The notes under the pieces were generated by a model. The model ran no database searches, was not told the DNA's origin, and saw only the letters and a list, made by a program, of their open reading frames with translations. From positions 290,287 through 354,286 of the forward strand of contig CAJNDS010002200.1 of assembly GCA_905221605.1 (NCBI GenBank): a stretch of DNA of 64,000 nt. Reading direction: 5' to 3'. This DNA is from Symbiodinium natans. Its lineage: Eukaryota > Sar > Dinophyceae > Suessiales > Symbiodiniaceae. Below are positions 48,669 to 60,706 of this stretch, one piece after another; position 1 is the stretch's first letter; every line of letters starts with the position of its first letter. Both the position numbers and the translations under genes were made by a program.

Positions 48669-49479
48669 GTTTACTCTGATATTCCATTCAAGACCAGATG
48701 CTGTTCTCCGTTGCTTTGTGCTCTCATGCTTTGTTGTAGTGCTATTATATTGTTCCTGCACAGTGCTATCTTATCCCAATGTCGGATAGCCCTAAACCCT
48801 AAACCCTAAACCCGAAACCCTAAACCCTAACCCCTAAACCCTAACCCGCAGCCAAACCAAACATCGTCGGCTTCTCCCCTCCACACCGCAGAATGCCAGC
48901 TCTTCGGGCTTTGGGGGTCTTCCTTGGGGGGGGGGGGGGGGGGGGGGGGGGCCTTCTGGGGCAGGGGGTAGGGCTTCGAGGGTTTAAAGGGTCTTATGCG
49001 GGATAAACAATTTTAGGGTTTAGGGTCCAGGGAGCGGGGTTAGGTTCCTTGGAGCTGGGGAGTTACGAGGGATGGGGACCCTAAACCCCTAAACCCTTAA
49101 CCCCTAACCCCTAAACTCTATAATTAAGGTTTCTTGTGGGCACTGCTTGTGCCTCTCTGTGCTGGCGGGAACGTGGAGCGCATGCGCTCCAGGCCCTGAG
49201 GGCCAATTCATACGGCGAGTGGCCGGGGTCCAAGACTCGTGATGGCGTTTGCCAAAGCGTCTGCAAAACGGGAGCAGGATTGAAATCAGGCTCCGAAGCA
49301 CCCTAAGCCCTGAACACCTCAACTCTACAGCGCGAACTACTAGTCATGCCTGACAGCTTCGCATTCTGTCCCGGCTTCGTGTTCAAACCCTAAACCCTAA
49401 ACCCTACACCCTAAGTCCTAAACCCTAACCCTAAACGTCAATGCTCAATCACTCAGGGAGCCCCTCGGCTGAGATGGAA

Positions 49480-49620
49480 AAGCACCACGTTGCGTCCGAA
49501 GGCCACTGCCCAAAATCGTGGATGCTCGTTGCTTTCGATGCAGCTCGACATCGAGTATGTCGCGGAGAGCACCCAGATAATCTGCCAGCATGAAACAGCC
49601 TGGTGCGGCAGTCCCCAAAG
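49480..49620 (-). CDS. Candidate exon of unknown gene (two competing frames)
   Basis: A GC-rich island 140 bases long is bounded on the right by a CCCTAAGCCCTAAA tract. Two minus frames are open throughout: one reads GCFMLADYLGALRDILDVEL, then HRKQRASTILG; the other SCWQIIWVLSATYSMSSCIE. The first looks more like a folded helical protein. No homologue recognised. Confidence 0.35.
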
Positions 49621-49915
49621 CCCTAAACCCTAAGCCCTAAACCCTAAGCCCTAAACCCTAAGCCCTAAACCCTAAACCCTAAACCCTAAGCCCTAAGCCC
49701 TAAACCCTAAGCCCTAAACCCTAAACCCTAAACCCATCTATAGACAGCAGAAGGCCTGGGCTTGAAGATGTTTAGGGGATGCCGGTCACGGGTCGAGGCT
49801 GAACTGCAGACCTTGGGGGACCACATGAGCCCTCAAAGGGTTAGGGTTTAGGGTTTAGGGTTTAGGGTTTAGGGTTTAGGGTTTAGGGTTTAGGGTTTAG
49901 GGTTTAGGGTTTAGG

Positions 49916-50336
49916 GTTTGTATAGGGTAGCCCTCAAAGGGTTTATGGTCCATATGCAGCCTTAATAGGCATTATTATGATAGTAGTATAGGGTAGCCCT
50001 CAAAGGGTTGATGGTCCCTATGCAGCCTTAATAGGCACCATTATGATAGTAGTATAGGGTAGCTCTCAAAGGGTTTATGGTCCATGTACATCCTTAAGAG
50101 GCATTATGATGATAGTAGTATAGGGTAGCTCTCAAAGGGTTTATGGTCCATGTACATCCTTAAGAGGCATTATGATGATAGTAGTATAGGGTAGCTCTCA
50201 AAGGGTTTATGGTCCATGTACATCCTTAAGAGGCATTATGATGATAGTAGTATAGGGTAGCTCTCAAAGGGTTTATGGCCCATGCACATCCTTAAGCGGC
50301 ATTATGATGATAGTAGTATAGGGTAGCTGAGCCCCA
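49916..50336 (+). repeat. Minisatellite, about 66-base unit, about six copies
   Basis: The unit contains TAGGGTAGCTCTCAAAGGG, TTTATGGTCCATGTACATCC and TATGATGATAGTAG. The later copies are nearly identical, so amplification was recent. Starts directly at the end of a TTTAGGG array. Confidence 0.92.
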
Positions 50337-50547
50337 ATTTTGGGGTGCATGTCGTCCCCCAAAGTTACGCGTACATTTTAGAGCTCCCGAGCTTGGGTTG
50401 CATGTATGACAGCTTAGGTTACAAGTCCCGCAAGTGTGGCTTTCAGGTCGAGGCGTGAGGGTGTTGCGATCTAGTGTGTGGAGCTTTAGGGTTTTGGGTT
50501 TAGGGTTTAGGATTTAGGGTTTAGGGGTTAGTAGAAGTGCTGAAAGA

Positions 50548-50650
50548 GTATTGCCGCCCCTTGCAGTTTCAGTTGATTCCGGTCAAGGTGGCCAGGGCTC
50601 GCGCAGAAGCCATAAGAAAGCCAGAGGCACGCTTTGTTCAAGGACTCGTA
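50548..50650 (-). CDS. Candidate exon of unknown gene (strand uncertain)
   Basis: Flanked by TTTAGGG variants. The minus frame reads ESLNKACLWLSYGFCASPGH and continues open; the plus frame also reads well (LKEYCRPLQFQLIPVKVARA) after a CCGCCCCTTGCAG acceptor-like run. Minus is preferred only because neighbouring genes are minus. Confidence 0.28.
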
Positions 50651-50844
50651 GGGTTTGGGCTAGGGTTAGGGTTTTGGTTTTCGGGTTGAGGGCTTAGCCT
50701 CATGGGGAACCCTGACCCAGGTTCATAGGATCCGGGATCTAGAAGTAGGGCTTAGGGTTTTAGAGTGTAGGGTTTAAGGTCTAGCTTCTACGAGACCAGA
50801 AACAAACAAAACCCACCTGCCCCACTGCGAAACGCTACACACCA

Positions 50845-50945
50845 GAGGGTCCATGTAGCCATGTATTATATACTTGGGCCTTAAAAGAGGTCAGTAGCTT
50901 TAGGATCCAAATATGTACTATATGTGTACGTGGACCCCCAAGGTC
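50845..50945. mobile_element. Family D element
   Basis: AGAGGGTCCATGTAGCC ... TATATACTTGGGCCTTAAAA ... TATGTGTACGTGGACCCCC; the ends are inverted copies. Confidence 0.7.
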
Positions 50946-52009
50946 TCTAAACCCTACACCCTAAACCCTAAACCCTCAACCCTAAACCCTAAACCCTACT
51001 CTAAACCCCAACACACATTGCTTTGACTCCGAAACTCTCCAGCTCGACCATCCAGACTTAAAACCCCAGACCCGATCGTGCGCTGGGATCTTAGGGTTTC
51101 TAGGGTCCTGGGGATTAAAAGGGCTTGGGGCTTGTTTAGGGTTTCGGGTTTAGGGTCTAGGGTTTAGGTTGAACAATTTAGGGTTTAGGCTTTTAGGGTT
51201 TCTAGGGTCGTGGGGATCAAAAGGACTTAGGGCTTTAGGGTTAAACAATTTAGGGTTTAGGATCTTAGGGTTTCTAGGGTCCTGGGGTCAAGAGGGCTTT
51301 AGCGCTTCAGGGTTGAAAAATTCAGGGCTTAGGATTTTAACGTTTAGGGTTTTAGGGTTTAGGGTTAAACAGTTTGGGGTTTAGGATTTTTTCGTTTAGG
51401 GTGTTAGGGTTGCAGCCAGTCACTATCTACACATCTTTGAGCTTTTTTGGGTGTGGGGTGTGCCTGCCTAGGTGTACGCTTCATGAAGGCCCGTCGGGGC
51501 GACCGACGTTTTGAGTCCATATGCACCATCTCTTGCCAGTTTGGGGTTTAGGGATCAGGGTTTGGGTTTAGAGTTTTCCTTAAACAATTTCAAGATAGAG
51601 CTGGTGGCTGGCCTGTTGGCGCATGCGCGAGCAAAATAGCAATGGGCATTCCTCGAACCCTTAATACACGCCGAAGTAGAAAGATGTTTTAGGGTTTAGG
51701 GTTTAAATAGGGTTTAGGGTGTAGGGTTTAGGGTTTAGATACTCATTGTAGGAAGCCCCCAACTACCTAAATATAATACAAAAGTCCAGGAGGTGGCGCT
51801 TCGGGATCCATCGCAGTCTTTGCGGATGCTGGGCTTTCGTCCAAAGAGTTGCACCCTGCACCCAAAAACGTTAGGCGTTTGGGTTCTTGAGGCCACTGCT
51901 TCCCGAAACCCTAAACCCTAAACCCTAAACCCTAAACCCTAAACCCTAAACCCTAAACCCTAAACCCTAAACCCTAAACCTTGGGATTCTGGTTTCGGGC
52001 AGAGGCCTG

Positions 52010-52115
52010 CGATGTCCCTCTTTGCCACATAGACTGTTGCAGTTGCACGGTGCGGAAGACATGCTCGCATGCCAGTGTGGCCGACGCACCGAATTCCCAG
52101 AAGTGCAGAGCAGGC
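52010..52115 (-). CDS. Candidate exon of unknown gene
   Basis: An island between a CCCTAAA tract (51905-51981) and a TTTAGGG tract (from 52119), the standard exon setting here. Minus frames are open; the best read HFWEFGASATLACEHVFRTV or ATATVYVAKRDIAGL. The frame cannot be settled without its neighbours. Confidence 0.3.
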
Positions 52116-52554
52116 AAGGGTTTAGGGTTTATAGGGTTTAGGGTTTAGGGTTTAGGGTTTAGGGTTCAGGGTTTAGGGTTCAGGGTTTAGGGTTTAGGGT
52201 TTAGGGTCTAGGGTCTAGGGTCTAGGGCTTTTGGGGTTTAGGGCTTAGGAATTAGGGTGTTCTTGTGCCCTAAAACCCTCAGCTCGAAGAACTGCGACCT
52301 TCAACTCGCAAGCAACCCTGGCGGGCAAAGCCCCTCACCCCAAACCCTAAACCCTCAAACCCTAAAAGCCTAAACCCTAAACCCTAAAACCCTAAACACC
52401 CTAAACCCTAAACCCTAAACCCTGAAGCTCAGACCCTCAAGCCCTCAAATTCTGCAACCATCTGCACCCTCAGAGGGCCTAACAGACCCTAAACCCTAAA
52501 CCCTAAACCCTAAACCCTAAACCCTAAACCCCTTTTTTAAGGTGATCTTTCTTC

Positions 52555-52640
52555 AGGAGGGCCCTTGCGAGTTGGAAGTTGGCCTTCGGCCTCCCCAAGC
52601 CAAGTCTAGAGCTTGTTTTCCCGAAGATGTTGGGGCTATA
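52555..52640 (-). CDS. Candidate exon of unknown gene (strand uncertain)
   Basis: An island right of a CCCTAAA tract (52490-52531). The minus frame reads NIFGKTSSRLGLGRPKANFQ then LARALLKK; the plus frame reads QEGPCELEVGLRPPQAK. Either could be coding; minus fits the neighbouring genes. Confidence 0.3.
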
Positions 52641-52980
52641 AGGTTTAGGGGTTGTTGGTAGGGTTTAGGGTTTACAGTAGGGTTTTGGGGGCGATAAGGT
52701 TTAGGGGTTGTTGTAGGGTTTAGGGTTTAGGGTTTAGGGTTTAGGGTTTTGGGGGCGATAAGGTCTAGGGGTTGTTGTAGGGTTTAGGGTTTTGGGGCTA
52801 TGAGGTCTGGGGGTTAAGGGATTTTGGGTTTTGGGGCTGTAAGGTTTGGAGGGTTACAGGGTTCAGGGTTCTGGGGCTATAAGGTTTCGGGCTATCGGGT
52901 TGTTCAGTTAGAGCTATGAGGTTTGGGGGTTGTAGGGTTAAGGGGTTTGGGTTTTGAGGTTTAGGCGTTTGGGTGTTGTA

Positions 52981-53126
52981 CTACTTGGAGGTTCATGGTA
53001 CTTGTTAACCAATTATATCTGTACTTACAACTGTACTTATAACCATATTGTGTCTCTTAAGGGGCTTCTAAGCGCCTTATCAGTACAGTTGTAATTGGTT
53101 AGCAAGTACCATGAACCTCCAAGTAG
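52981..53126. mobile_element. Family B element, best-preserved termini
   Basis: CTACTTGGAGGTTCATGGTA and TACCATGAACCTCCAAGTAG are exact inverted copies; inner blocks TTAACCAATTATATCTGTAC and TGTAATTGGTTAGCAAGTAC continue the stem. Confidence 0.88.
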
Positions 53127-53439
53127 GGTTTTACCCACAAAGCAAGAAACAAACACGTCTCGCATCGACTGACATTCACCAAACAGAACTCATAAACGAA
53201 AAGCACACGGACAGCAACCCAACCGATCAAGGCCCCATCTTCTCGACACAGCTCCTATCATGGTATATACTTGGGCCTTGAAAGCGACGTTTTTAGGAAC
53301 CCTGTTCAGGCTGTACTGTCTAACGCGCAAAGCTAAGCCCTACCCTAGACCCTAAACCCTAAACCCTAACCCCTAAACCCTAAACCCTAAACCCTAAACC
53401 CTAATCCTTCATCCAGGATAGGCACATATGGACCCTGGC

Positions 53440-53530
53440 AACGTCTGCTCGCACTTCTCCGGAGTGGAGCGATGGCAATCGCTCAATTAAGCCGCCCCAG
53501 CCGGCTAACCCCAGCATGTCTTGCAACTCA
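53440..53530 (-). CDS. Candidate exon downstream of the ankyrin gene
   Basis: An island between CCCTAAA (53345-53404) and TTTAGGG (from 53534). The minus frame reads HELQDMLGLAGWGGLIERLP then SLHSGEVRADVA. It could be the first exon of the next gene or a 3' exon of the ankyrin gene if the TAG at 53804 is intronic. Confidence 0.3.
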
Positions 53531-53803
53531 TGGGGTTTAGGGTTTAGGGTTTAGGGTTTAGGGTTTAGGGTTTAGGGGTGGGTAGAATACGCCCTTACAA
53601 GCCTGGGGTTTAGGGTTGAGGCTTCGGTGCAAATTAGCAGTGCTCACACAGGAAACTTCATACATCTGATGCATCTTATTACTGGCTTCAAAAGTGCTGA
53701 TGCGGTGCTTGCTTTGGCGGCGACTTCTGCGGAGATCACAGGACCACGCATTCCCGCCACCCTAAACCCTAAACCCTAAACCCTAAACCCTAAACCCTAA
53801 ACT

Positions 53804-56800
53804 CTAAGGTGAATCAGGCGAGGAAGCTTGCTTCACGTCAGCGTCGACGAGAAGGCTGGCAATGTCCGCGTGTCCTCTGCTCAGAGCCATCTCCAGGGGT
53901 GTCGCCAAGTCGTCTTGGGCATATGCCCTCTCCCTTGCACCAGCCTCCAAGGTTTAGGGTTTAGGGTTTTGGGTTTTGGGTTTAGGGTTTAGGGTTTAGG
54001 ATTATTAGCATCTCTCATCAACATACAAGCACCCAGCCATCGCAATAAACATCATGACTATAAACATCACAATGACAATGAGAAAGCACGACTGTCGTCT
54101 TGTGTATGCGCCCTCTCCCATGTACCAGCCTCCAAGGATGTTCAGGAGTATCAATCAACCGAAATATCTAAAGCGTACATACGCATAAACATCAAAATCA
54201 TCACAATGATCATGCTTGCCATGAAAATCGTGTTCGCCATCATGAAACATGACAAACCCCGGAAGCAAAACATGCCCACAATCGTCATGGTAATGTAAAA
54301 TGACCCTCAGAAGGGTTTAGGGTTTAGGGTTTAGGGTTTAGGGTTTAGGGTTTAGGGTTTAGGGTTTAGGGTTAGTAACCAAAGTACGCCAGCCTCCACC
54401 AGCAAGCCGGTAGCTTCCAGGAGTCTCTGGCAGGCCCAGAAGAGCGGGGGGACTCCCGAGCGGTTTGTGCGGTGAGTTCCCGCACCTTGCAGGCGAAGTG
54501 AGCCCGAAAATTGGGGGCGATATACCCTATACTACGATAATCCCTACGATATACCCTATACTACTACTAGTATACCCTACTATACCCTATTAATAAGGCA
54601 ATGTGGGCCATACCCTAAACCCTAAACCCTGAACCCTTTTTGGGGTTCCTGCGGTCCCCAAGGCACCTGCTTGCACCAGCAGCTGAACTACCTCCAGATG
54701 TCCACGCTTCAGCGCCTCAGAGGTGAGACCGCGCTTCTGTGGGTTTAGGGTTTAGGGTTTAGGGTTTAGGGTTTAGGGTTTAGGGTTTAGGGTTTAGGGT
54801 TTAGGGTCTTGGCGCACCTTGGCCTCGCGCCATTTCGCCCCCGCAATCCCCATAAACGCTTCAGAAACCCAGCATACCTGGGACCCTAAACCCTAAACCC
54901 TAAACGGGGACGCTATTTACCTACAGATTAGTAGTATCTACCCTTAACTAGTAGGCATATCCCATAAAACTGCAAGCAAAGAGGGTCCCAAGTAATCCCT
55001 CAAAACCCTGTGTGGGCCCTCCCAAAACGAACCCAAATGCCCAAATGAGTTATCATTATTACGGTGGCTTTTTACGATTATGCGCTTAGGGTTTAGGGTT
55101 GCGGGGTTGGTTTAATGGGCACCGGAATAAAAGGGTATTCTATGGACCACAGATGGTGCGCCTGCATGAGGGGTGTGGTGCCGCCTGCGGTGCATGACTC
55201 GGTTTCCGCACCCGCCTTCAGAAGTGCGCGGGTGACGTCCACAAAGCCCCTGTGGCATGCCACGAACAAGGCGGTTGCACCAGCCGGCGTTGTCCTGGTA
55301 AGAGCTTCCGAGGAGGGTTCAGAGGCTAGGGTTTAGGAATTTGGGGGCTGGCTTTAGAGGACATAGAAGTAGTGGCTGCTGGGTGGGGAGGTGGGACGAG
55401 TGAGGGAGACTGCAGAGGATGTCTCGGTGGCTATCCTGCGCAGAGAAAGCCCATCAATGGGGATGAACCTTTGCTTGCTGAACCCTTGCGATACACCTCG
55501 GTTTCTTCATGGGACCACCAACTGGTTCTAGGATGGCCCCTGAAAACCCTCTGAAAAATATTTCTAAGCATAATACTCTCAAACCCAATAAGGGAAGATG
55601 TAAAATGTCCCAAGGGCCTACCGTGGGTTCAGGCCGAAACGACAGCGCCGTGGTCCTCCTGGCGTCTGCACCGGCCTCGAGCAACACCTCCGCGCTGGCT
55701 GACCCGAGCCCAAACCCTTAGGACTTAAACCTTATGAAAACCCTTCAGCCTTAAACCCCAACCCAAAGCCCCCCCCCTAAATCATGGGTCGCCCTCACTC
55801 AAACGGAAGGGTTTTTCAGATCAGGAGTTGAGAGGTTCATGCTTTCCCGGATTGGCTCTTACGGGCTTATTGGTTCTTAAGGGTCTCCAAATAAATGGTT
55901 CTCAAATAGTCCTTGAGGCTGGTGGTTACATGGGGCCCTAATAAGTCCTCCCCCGCAGGACAACCCAAAACCGCGGGGGGCGGGGGGGGGGAAACGCCAA
56001 ATGGGGCCCGTGCTGGAGCTGTTCTTTTCAAGAGCAATCTGGCTAAACCCTAAACCCTAAACCCTAAACCCTAAACCCTAAACCCTAAACCCTAAACCCT
56101 AAAACCCTAAACCCTAAACCCTAAAAACCCTAAAAAACCCTAAACCCTAAGTTGTAAAAAGCCAAAGCCCGGGCCCCTCGCTTGCTCGTTCTTTTAGGCC
56201 TCAAGCCTTCTCGGACCCTGGCATGCCCTGGAAGCGCTCCATGATCTCTCTGCCCTAAAGGGAAGAGGCTCTATGAACTCTAAGTCTAGGGTCTAGGGTT
56301 TAGGGTTTAGGGTTTAGGGCTTAGGGTTTAGGGTCTAGGGTTCAGAGTTTAGGGTTTAGGGTTTAGGAAATAGCCTCTATGAACTAGAAGCCCTAAAGTC
56401 CCTGAACTCTAAGCCCTGATTAAGTGCTCCTGCGAGACTCACGATCAGGGCGGAAGTCGGGAAAACGCCGTAAATCCGAGGACTTGGGGCGTCCTACGTT
56501 GCACTCCTGATGCTGAAGTATGAAACATCCAGTGCCGCGGCCGCCGTCCCCAGATGTCCCCAGTCCTCCGTCACAGACGCCACCGTTGTGGGAGTGCCAC
56601 CAACAGCACTGAAACAGCTCTCCTCCATGCGCAGGAATGCATACCGTGGCAGGTGGCAGGCCTGCCATTGCTGGTGTTTGAGGGCCCTCCACAGTCGGTC
56701 TAGCCCTGCACTTCTCAAGGAATTCATACTCGGACCCTATAGGTATGTGCCCCCAAGAGGTTCCCTTACTGCCAGTATGGCCCTTATGCTCCCTTAGAGG

Positions 56801-59800
56801 ATGGTCCCCAAACCCAAGGGTACAAGGGTAATATAGGGGCCTTGATAACTAGAGCAGCGTTTCGGAGGTTGCTGTAGTTGAATTACTTGGCTATTAGTAG
56901 GGTAGCTATAAATTATCATTCTTTTGCTGCCTTATTCAGAAGCCCAATAACCCAAAAAAGGCTAAGAATCTAAAGTTGCAGTAAAGCACCACAGAGACTA
57001 TAAAGGGGCCATAAGGGAAAAACCATTCGTACTTATTCCGACCGCTACATTACATCCTCAGGGGTCCAAGTTTGACTTCCTCGCACTTCACAGATTCCGA
57101 CACGCTCGGAGCGCATCCCTGTTATGGGCTCTAACCTTCACAGGGGGTTCGGGTTTGGGGGGTAGGGCTCTAGGAACAACAGCCGTAAACCCAACCCTAA
57201 ACCCTAAACCTAAAGACCCCAAACCCCAAACCCCAAACCCCAAACCCCAAACCCTAAACCCTAAACCCTAACCCCGCCTCCACCGTCTCCAGGTGACCCT
57301 TGGCCGATGACAGAAGCAGCGGGAAGGCTCCCTCCAAGTTTGAGCGGTCCGGCTGAGCGCCTCATTTGAAGGCACAGCCTAAACCCTAAACCCTAAACCC
57401 AAAACCCTAAACCCTGCGTCTCTTGAAGTCCCCACATGTGTATGGCCCCATATGACTAGAAGCAACTCAGCAGTTTAAGTACTGGTTTAGGGTTTGGGGT
57501 TCATGACTGGCTCACTGTATTCTGCTGGGCTGTCTGCCCGCACAGGAGTTGTCGCAGGGTACCCATACCTGACTGACAATGCGCAAGGGCTTTGTAGCGC
57601 TTTTGGGGCCGAGAACCCTAAACCCTAAACCGCAGCTGGATGACCAGCACACCTGACAGATCAACCCTACACCCTAAACTCCAACCACGAGCTTTCAGAA
57701 CGCGTTTGCAGAGAATCTCCGCATGCATCTCCTACAAACCACAAACCCTGAACCTTAGATACTCAACCCTTCAATATCAAAGACCCCTAAACACCAAACC
57801 AATTAAACCATACACTGTGAACCCTAAACCCTAAACCCTAATCCCGAAACCCCAAACCCTAGACCCCAACCCAACCCTAAACACAAAATTCCAAAACCCC
57901 GAACCCCAAAACCTACACCCTAAACCCCAAACCATAGAACCCAAAAGCCTAAGCCCTAAACCCTAAACCCTAAACCCTAAACCCTAGACCCTAGACCCTA
58001 AACCCTAAACCCTAAACCCTAAACCCTAAACCTTAAACCCTAAACCCTCAACCCCAGCCTGCTTCCAGGAGTAGCGACGCGCATTCCGTGTGCCCGTGGA
58101 AGGCCGCCCGCAGCAACGCGAAGTCGCCCTGGTCATCGACCAGGTTGGGATCGACCTCAGGTTTGGGGTTTGGGGTTTAGGGTTTAGGATTAGGAGTTTA
58201 GGGTTTAGGAGGGTTTAGGGTTTAGGGTTTAGGATTAGGAGTTTAGGGTTTGGGGTTGGGGTTTGGGATTTAGGGTTTAGGGTTTTGGGTCTAGGGTGTA
58301 GGATTAGGTTTTAGGGTTTAAGGTTTAGGGGCTTTGGTACTTTCGGGGTTTAGGAGTGTATGTCTTGGGCCTTGTTAAAATTTAGGCTTGGAGTGACCAT
58401 AAGGGAACACTATTCGTGGTTTTTCCGACCCCTGTATTACCTAGAAACACAAGGGGGGGGGGGGGCCTTAGAGGGACTTCTAGAAGGGTGCCCTGTTGGT
58501 GTCAGTTTGACTACAAAAAATCCCCAAGACCCGAGAAGTGGGTAAGAGAGCTTCATAGAATCGCAGCGGTTGAGGAGAAGAGTGTAGAGTTGAAGGTAAG
58601 TTTAGGGCTTAGGTTTAGTTGCTGAGTTCATAAGCCCCCCAAAAATGTACGCTTTCAGTTCTCTAGGGAATTATAATACCCCAAAAAGTATAAAGTGTAC
58701 TTACCCAGCTACTAAGTAGGGTTTAGGGCTTCGGGCACCATGTTTTTGGGCCGGGAGTCGAGGCCCGAAGCTTAACCCTTCACGGTAAAACTTAAATGCA
58801 GCTGACGACCAGAAACCCTAAACCCCCAAACCAAAATTCCAAACCCTAAACCCCAAACCCCTAACCCTAAATCCCTAAAACCCTAAACCCGAAATTCCGA
58901 ACCACTTTTAACCACCAAACTCCAAATGCCGCCCACCCCTAAACGTGTCCCAGGCACCGGCCAATGCAGGAGGTCGGACAGCGCAAGGAGGTCGTCCCTT
59001 CCAGCTGCACAGACCAGCTCCTCAACACCCAAAGAACATAACAGGGTTTAGGGTTTAGGGTTGAGGGTTTAGGGTTGTATAATCGTGCTTATGACTGTAC
59101 TTGTAACCATGTTAGGACACCTCTTAGGGGCTTACGAGTGGGTTATAAGCACAGTTATAGCTGGTGAATAAGTACCATGAACCTCCAACCAGGGGCCAGG
59201 GGCTTGAGGCTTTGGTAGGGCTTGGGTTTAGGGGTTTAAGGTTCAGGGCTCAGGGTTTTGGGCTTAGAGTTTCTTGGTTGTGGCTTTTGGGCTTCGGGAG
59301 GGTTACCCTAAACCCTAAACCCGAAACCCTCAAAGGTCATAAGCAGCCCAGAAGGGTCTGCGGTTCTAGCGCTGAGCATCATCGGCGCGAAGCGCACCGA
59401 GAGGGATTTCCGGATGCTAGGGTTTAGGGTTTAGGGTTTAGGGTTTAGGGTTTAGGGTTTCACAATTCACGACCTCAAATCCTCAACACCCCCCCCCCCC
59501 CCCCCCAAAGCCCTAAACCCCTGAATGCCGCAGCCCAAGCTCACACCTTCTGTTTGCACTCTCAACCCCGACGCCAAGTCCTAAATCCTCAATTCCAAAC
59601 CGTGAACCCTAAACTCTAGACCCTAGACCCTAAACCCTAGACGAATCAGCAACGCGCCGAATGGCTCTTGTCCGAACCGTTAAAAACCCTAGACCCTGGA
59701 CCCTAGACCCTAAACCCTAGACCCTAGATCCTGGACCCTAGACCCTAAACCCTAAACCCTAGACCCTAGATCCTGGACCCTAGACCCTAAACCCTAAACC

Positions 59801-60656
59801 CTAAACCCTACACCACGAAACCGCGAAACCGCAAATCCTGAGAGCTGCTGAACTCGGAAGGAACGCTTGAATCCTAACCCTAAACCCTAAACCCTAAACC
59901 CTAAACCCGAAACCCTAAACCCCAAACCCCAAACCCTAAACCGCTCCTGCGCGTCGGCGAGCGCAGCAGCTCGGTGGGGCAGGAGGACCTGAGCGGGTCA
60001 GTTGAACCCGAGTAAAGACGATCAAGGACCTAAACCCCCAACCCCAAACCCCAAACCCCAAACCCTAAAAACCCTATAAACACTATAAACCCTATAAACC
60101 CTATAAACACTCTAAACACTCTAAACCCTATAACACTATAAACCCTATAAACCCTAATAAACCGTATAAACCCTATAAACACTATAAACATTACAAACAC
60201 TATAAACCCTATAAACCCTATATACACCCTATGCACCCTGTAAACTCTGTAAACCCCATAAACTCTACAAACCCTAGAAGCCCTAGAAACCCTACAAACC
60301 CGATGAACCCAAACCCTCAACTCTAAATCCTTCACCCTCAACCCTAAACCCTAAACCCTAAACCCCAAACCCTAAACCCCAAACCCCAAACCCTAAACCC
60401 TAAACCCTAAACCCTAAACCCTCAACCCTAAACCCCAAACCCTAATTCGGTGCGAGGCACCAGCTGCAGCGTACAGGGCAGCTCCACCTCGTCCACGTCG
60501 AGCCTTAGCAGAGCAGGGCTTTAGGGTTTAGGGTTTAGGGTTTAGGGTCCTAGGGTTTTAGGGTTTAGGGTTTAGGGTTTAGGGTTTAGGGTTTAGGGTT
60601 TCAAGGACGCATTGAAGCTTTATTCAACTGCCAGACTTGCACTAAGCCCTAAAAGG

Positions 60657-60706
<50 letters not shown>

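Noticed and set aside
48926-48951. Poly-G run as a functional G-quadruplex
   Set aside because: Homopolymer runs of C/G and A are scattered through the window; no specific evidence of function.
56420-56797. Overlapping ORFs on both strands, one with a faint ankyrin-like GGTPTTVASVTEDWGHLG
   Set aside because: The ankyrin gene joins exons 57278-57360 and 55659-55687 in frame across this region; the similarity is too weak to call a lost repeat.
60030-60341. 103-codon minus ORF rich in FIGFIVFI
   Set aside because: Translation of an ACCCTATAA array inside an ankyrin-gene intron; not a membrane protein.
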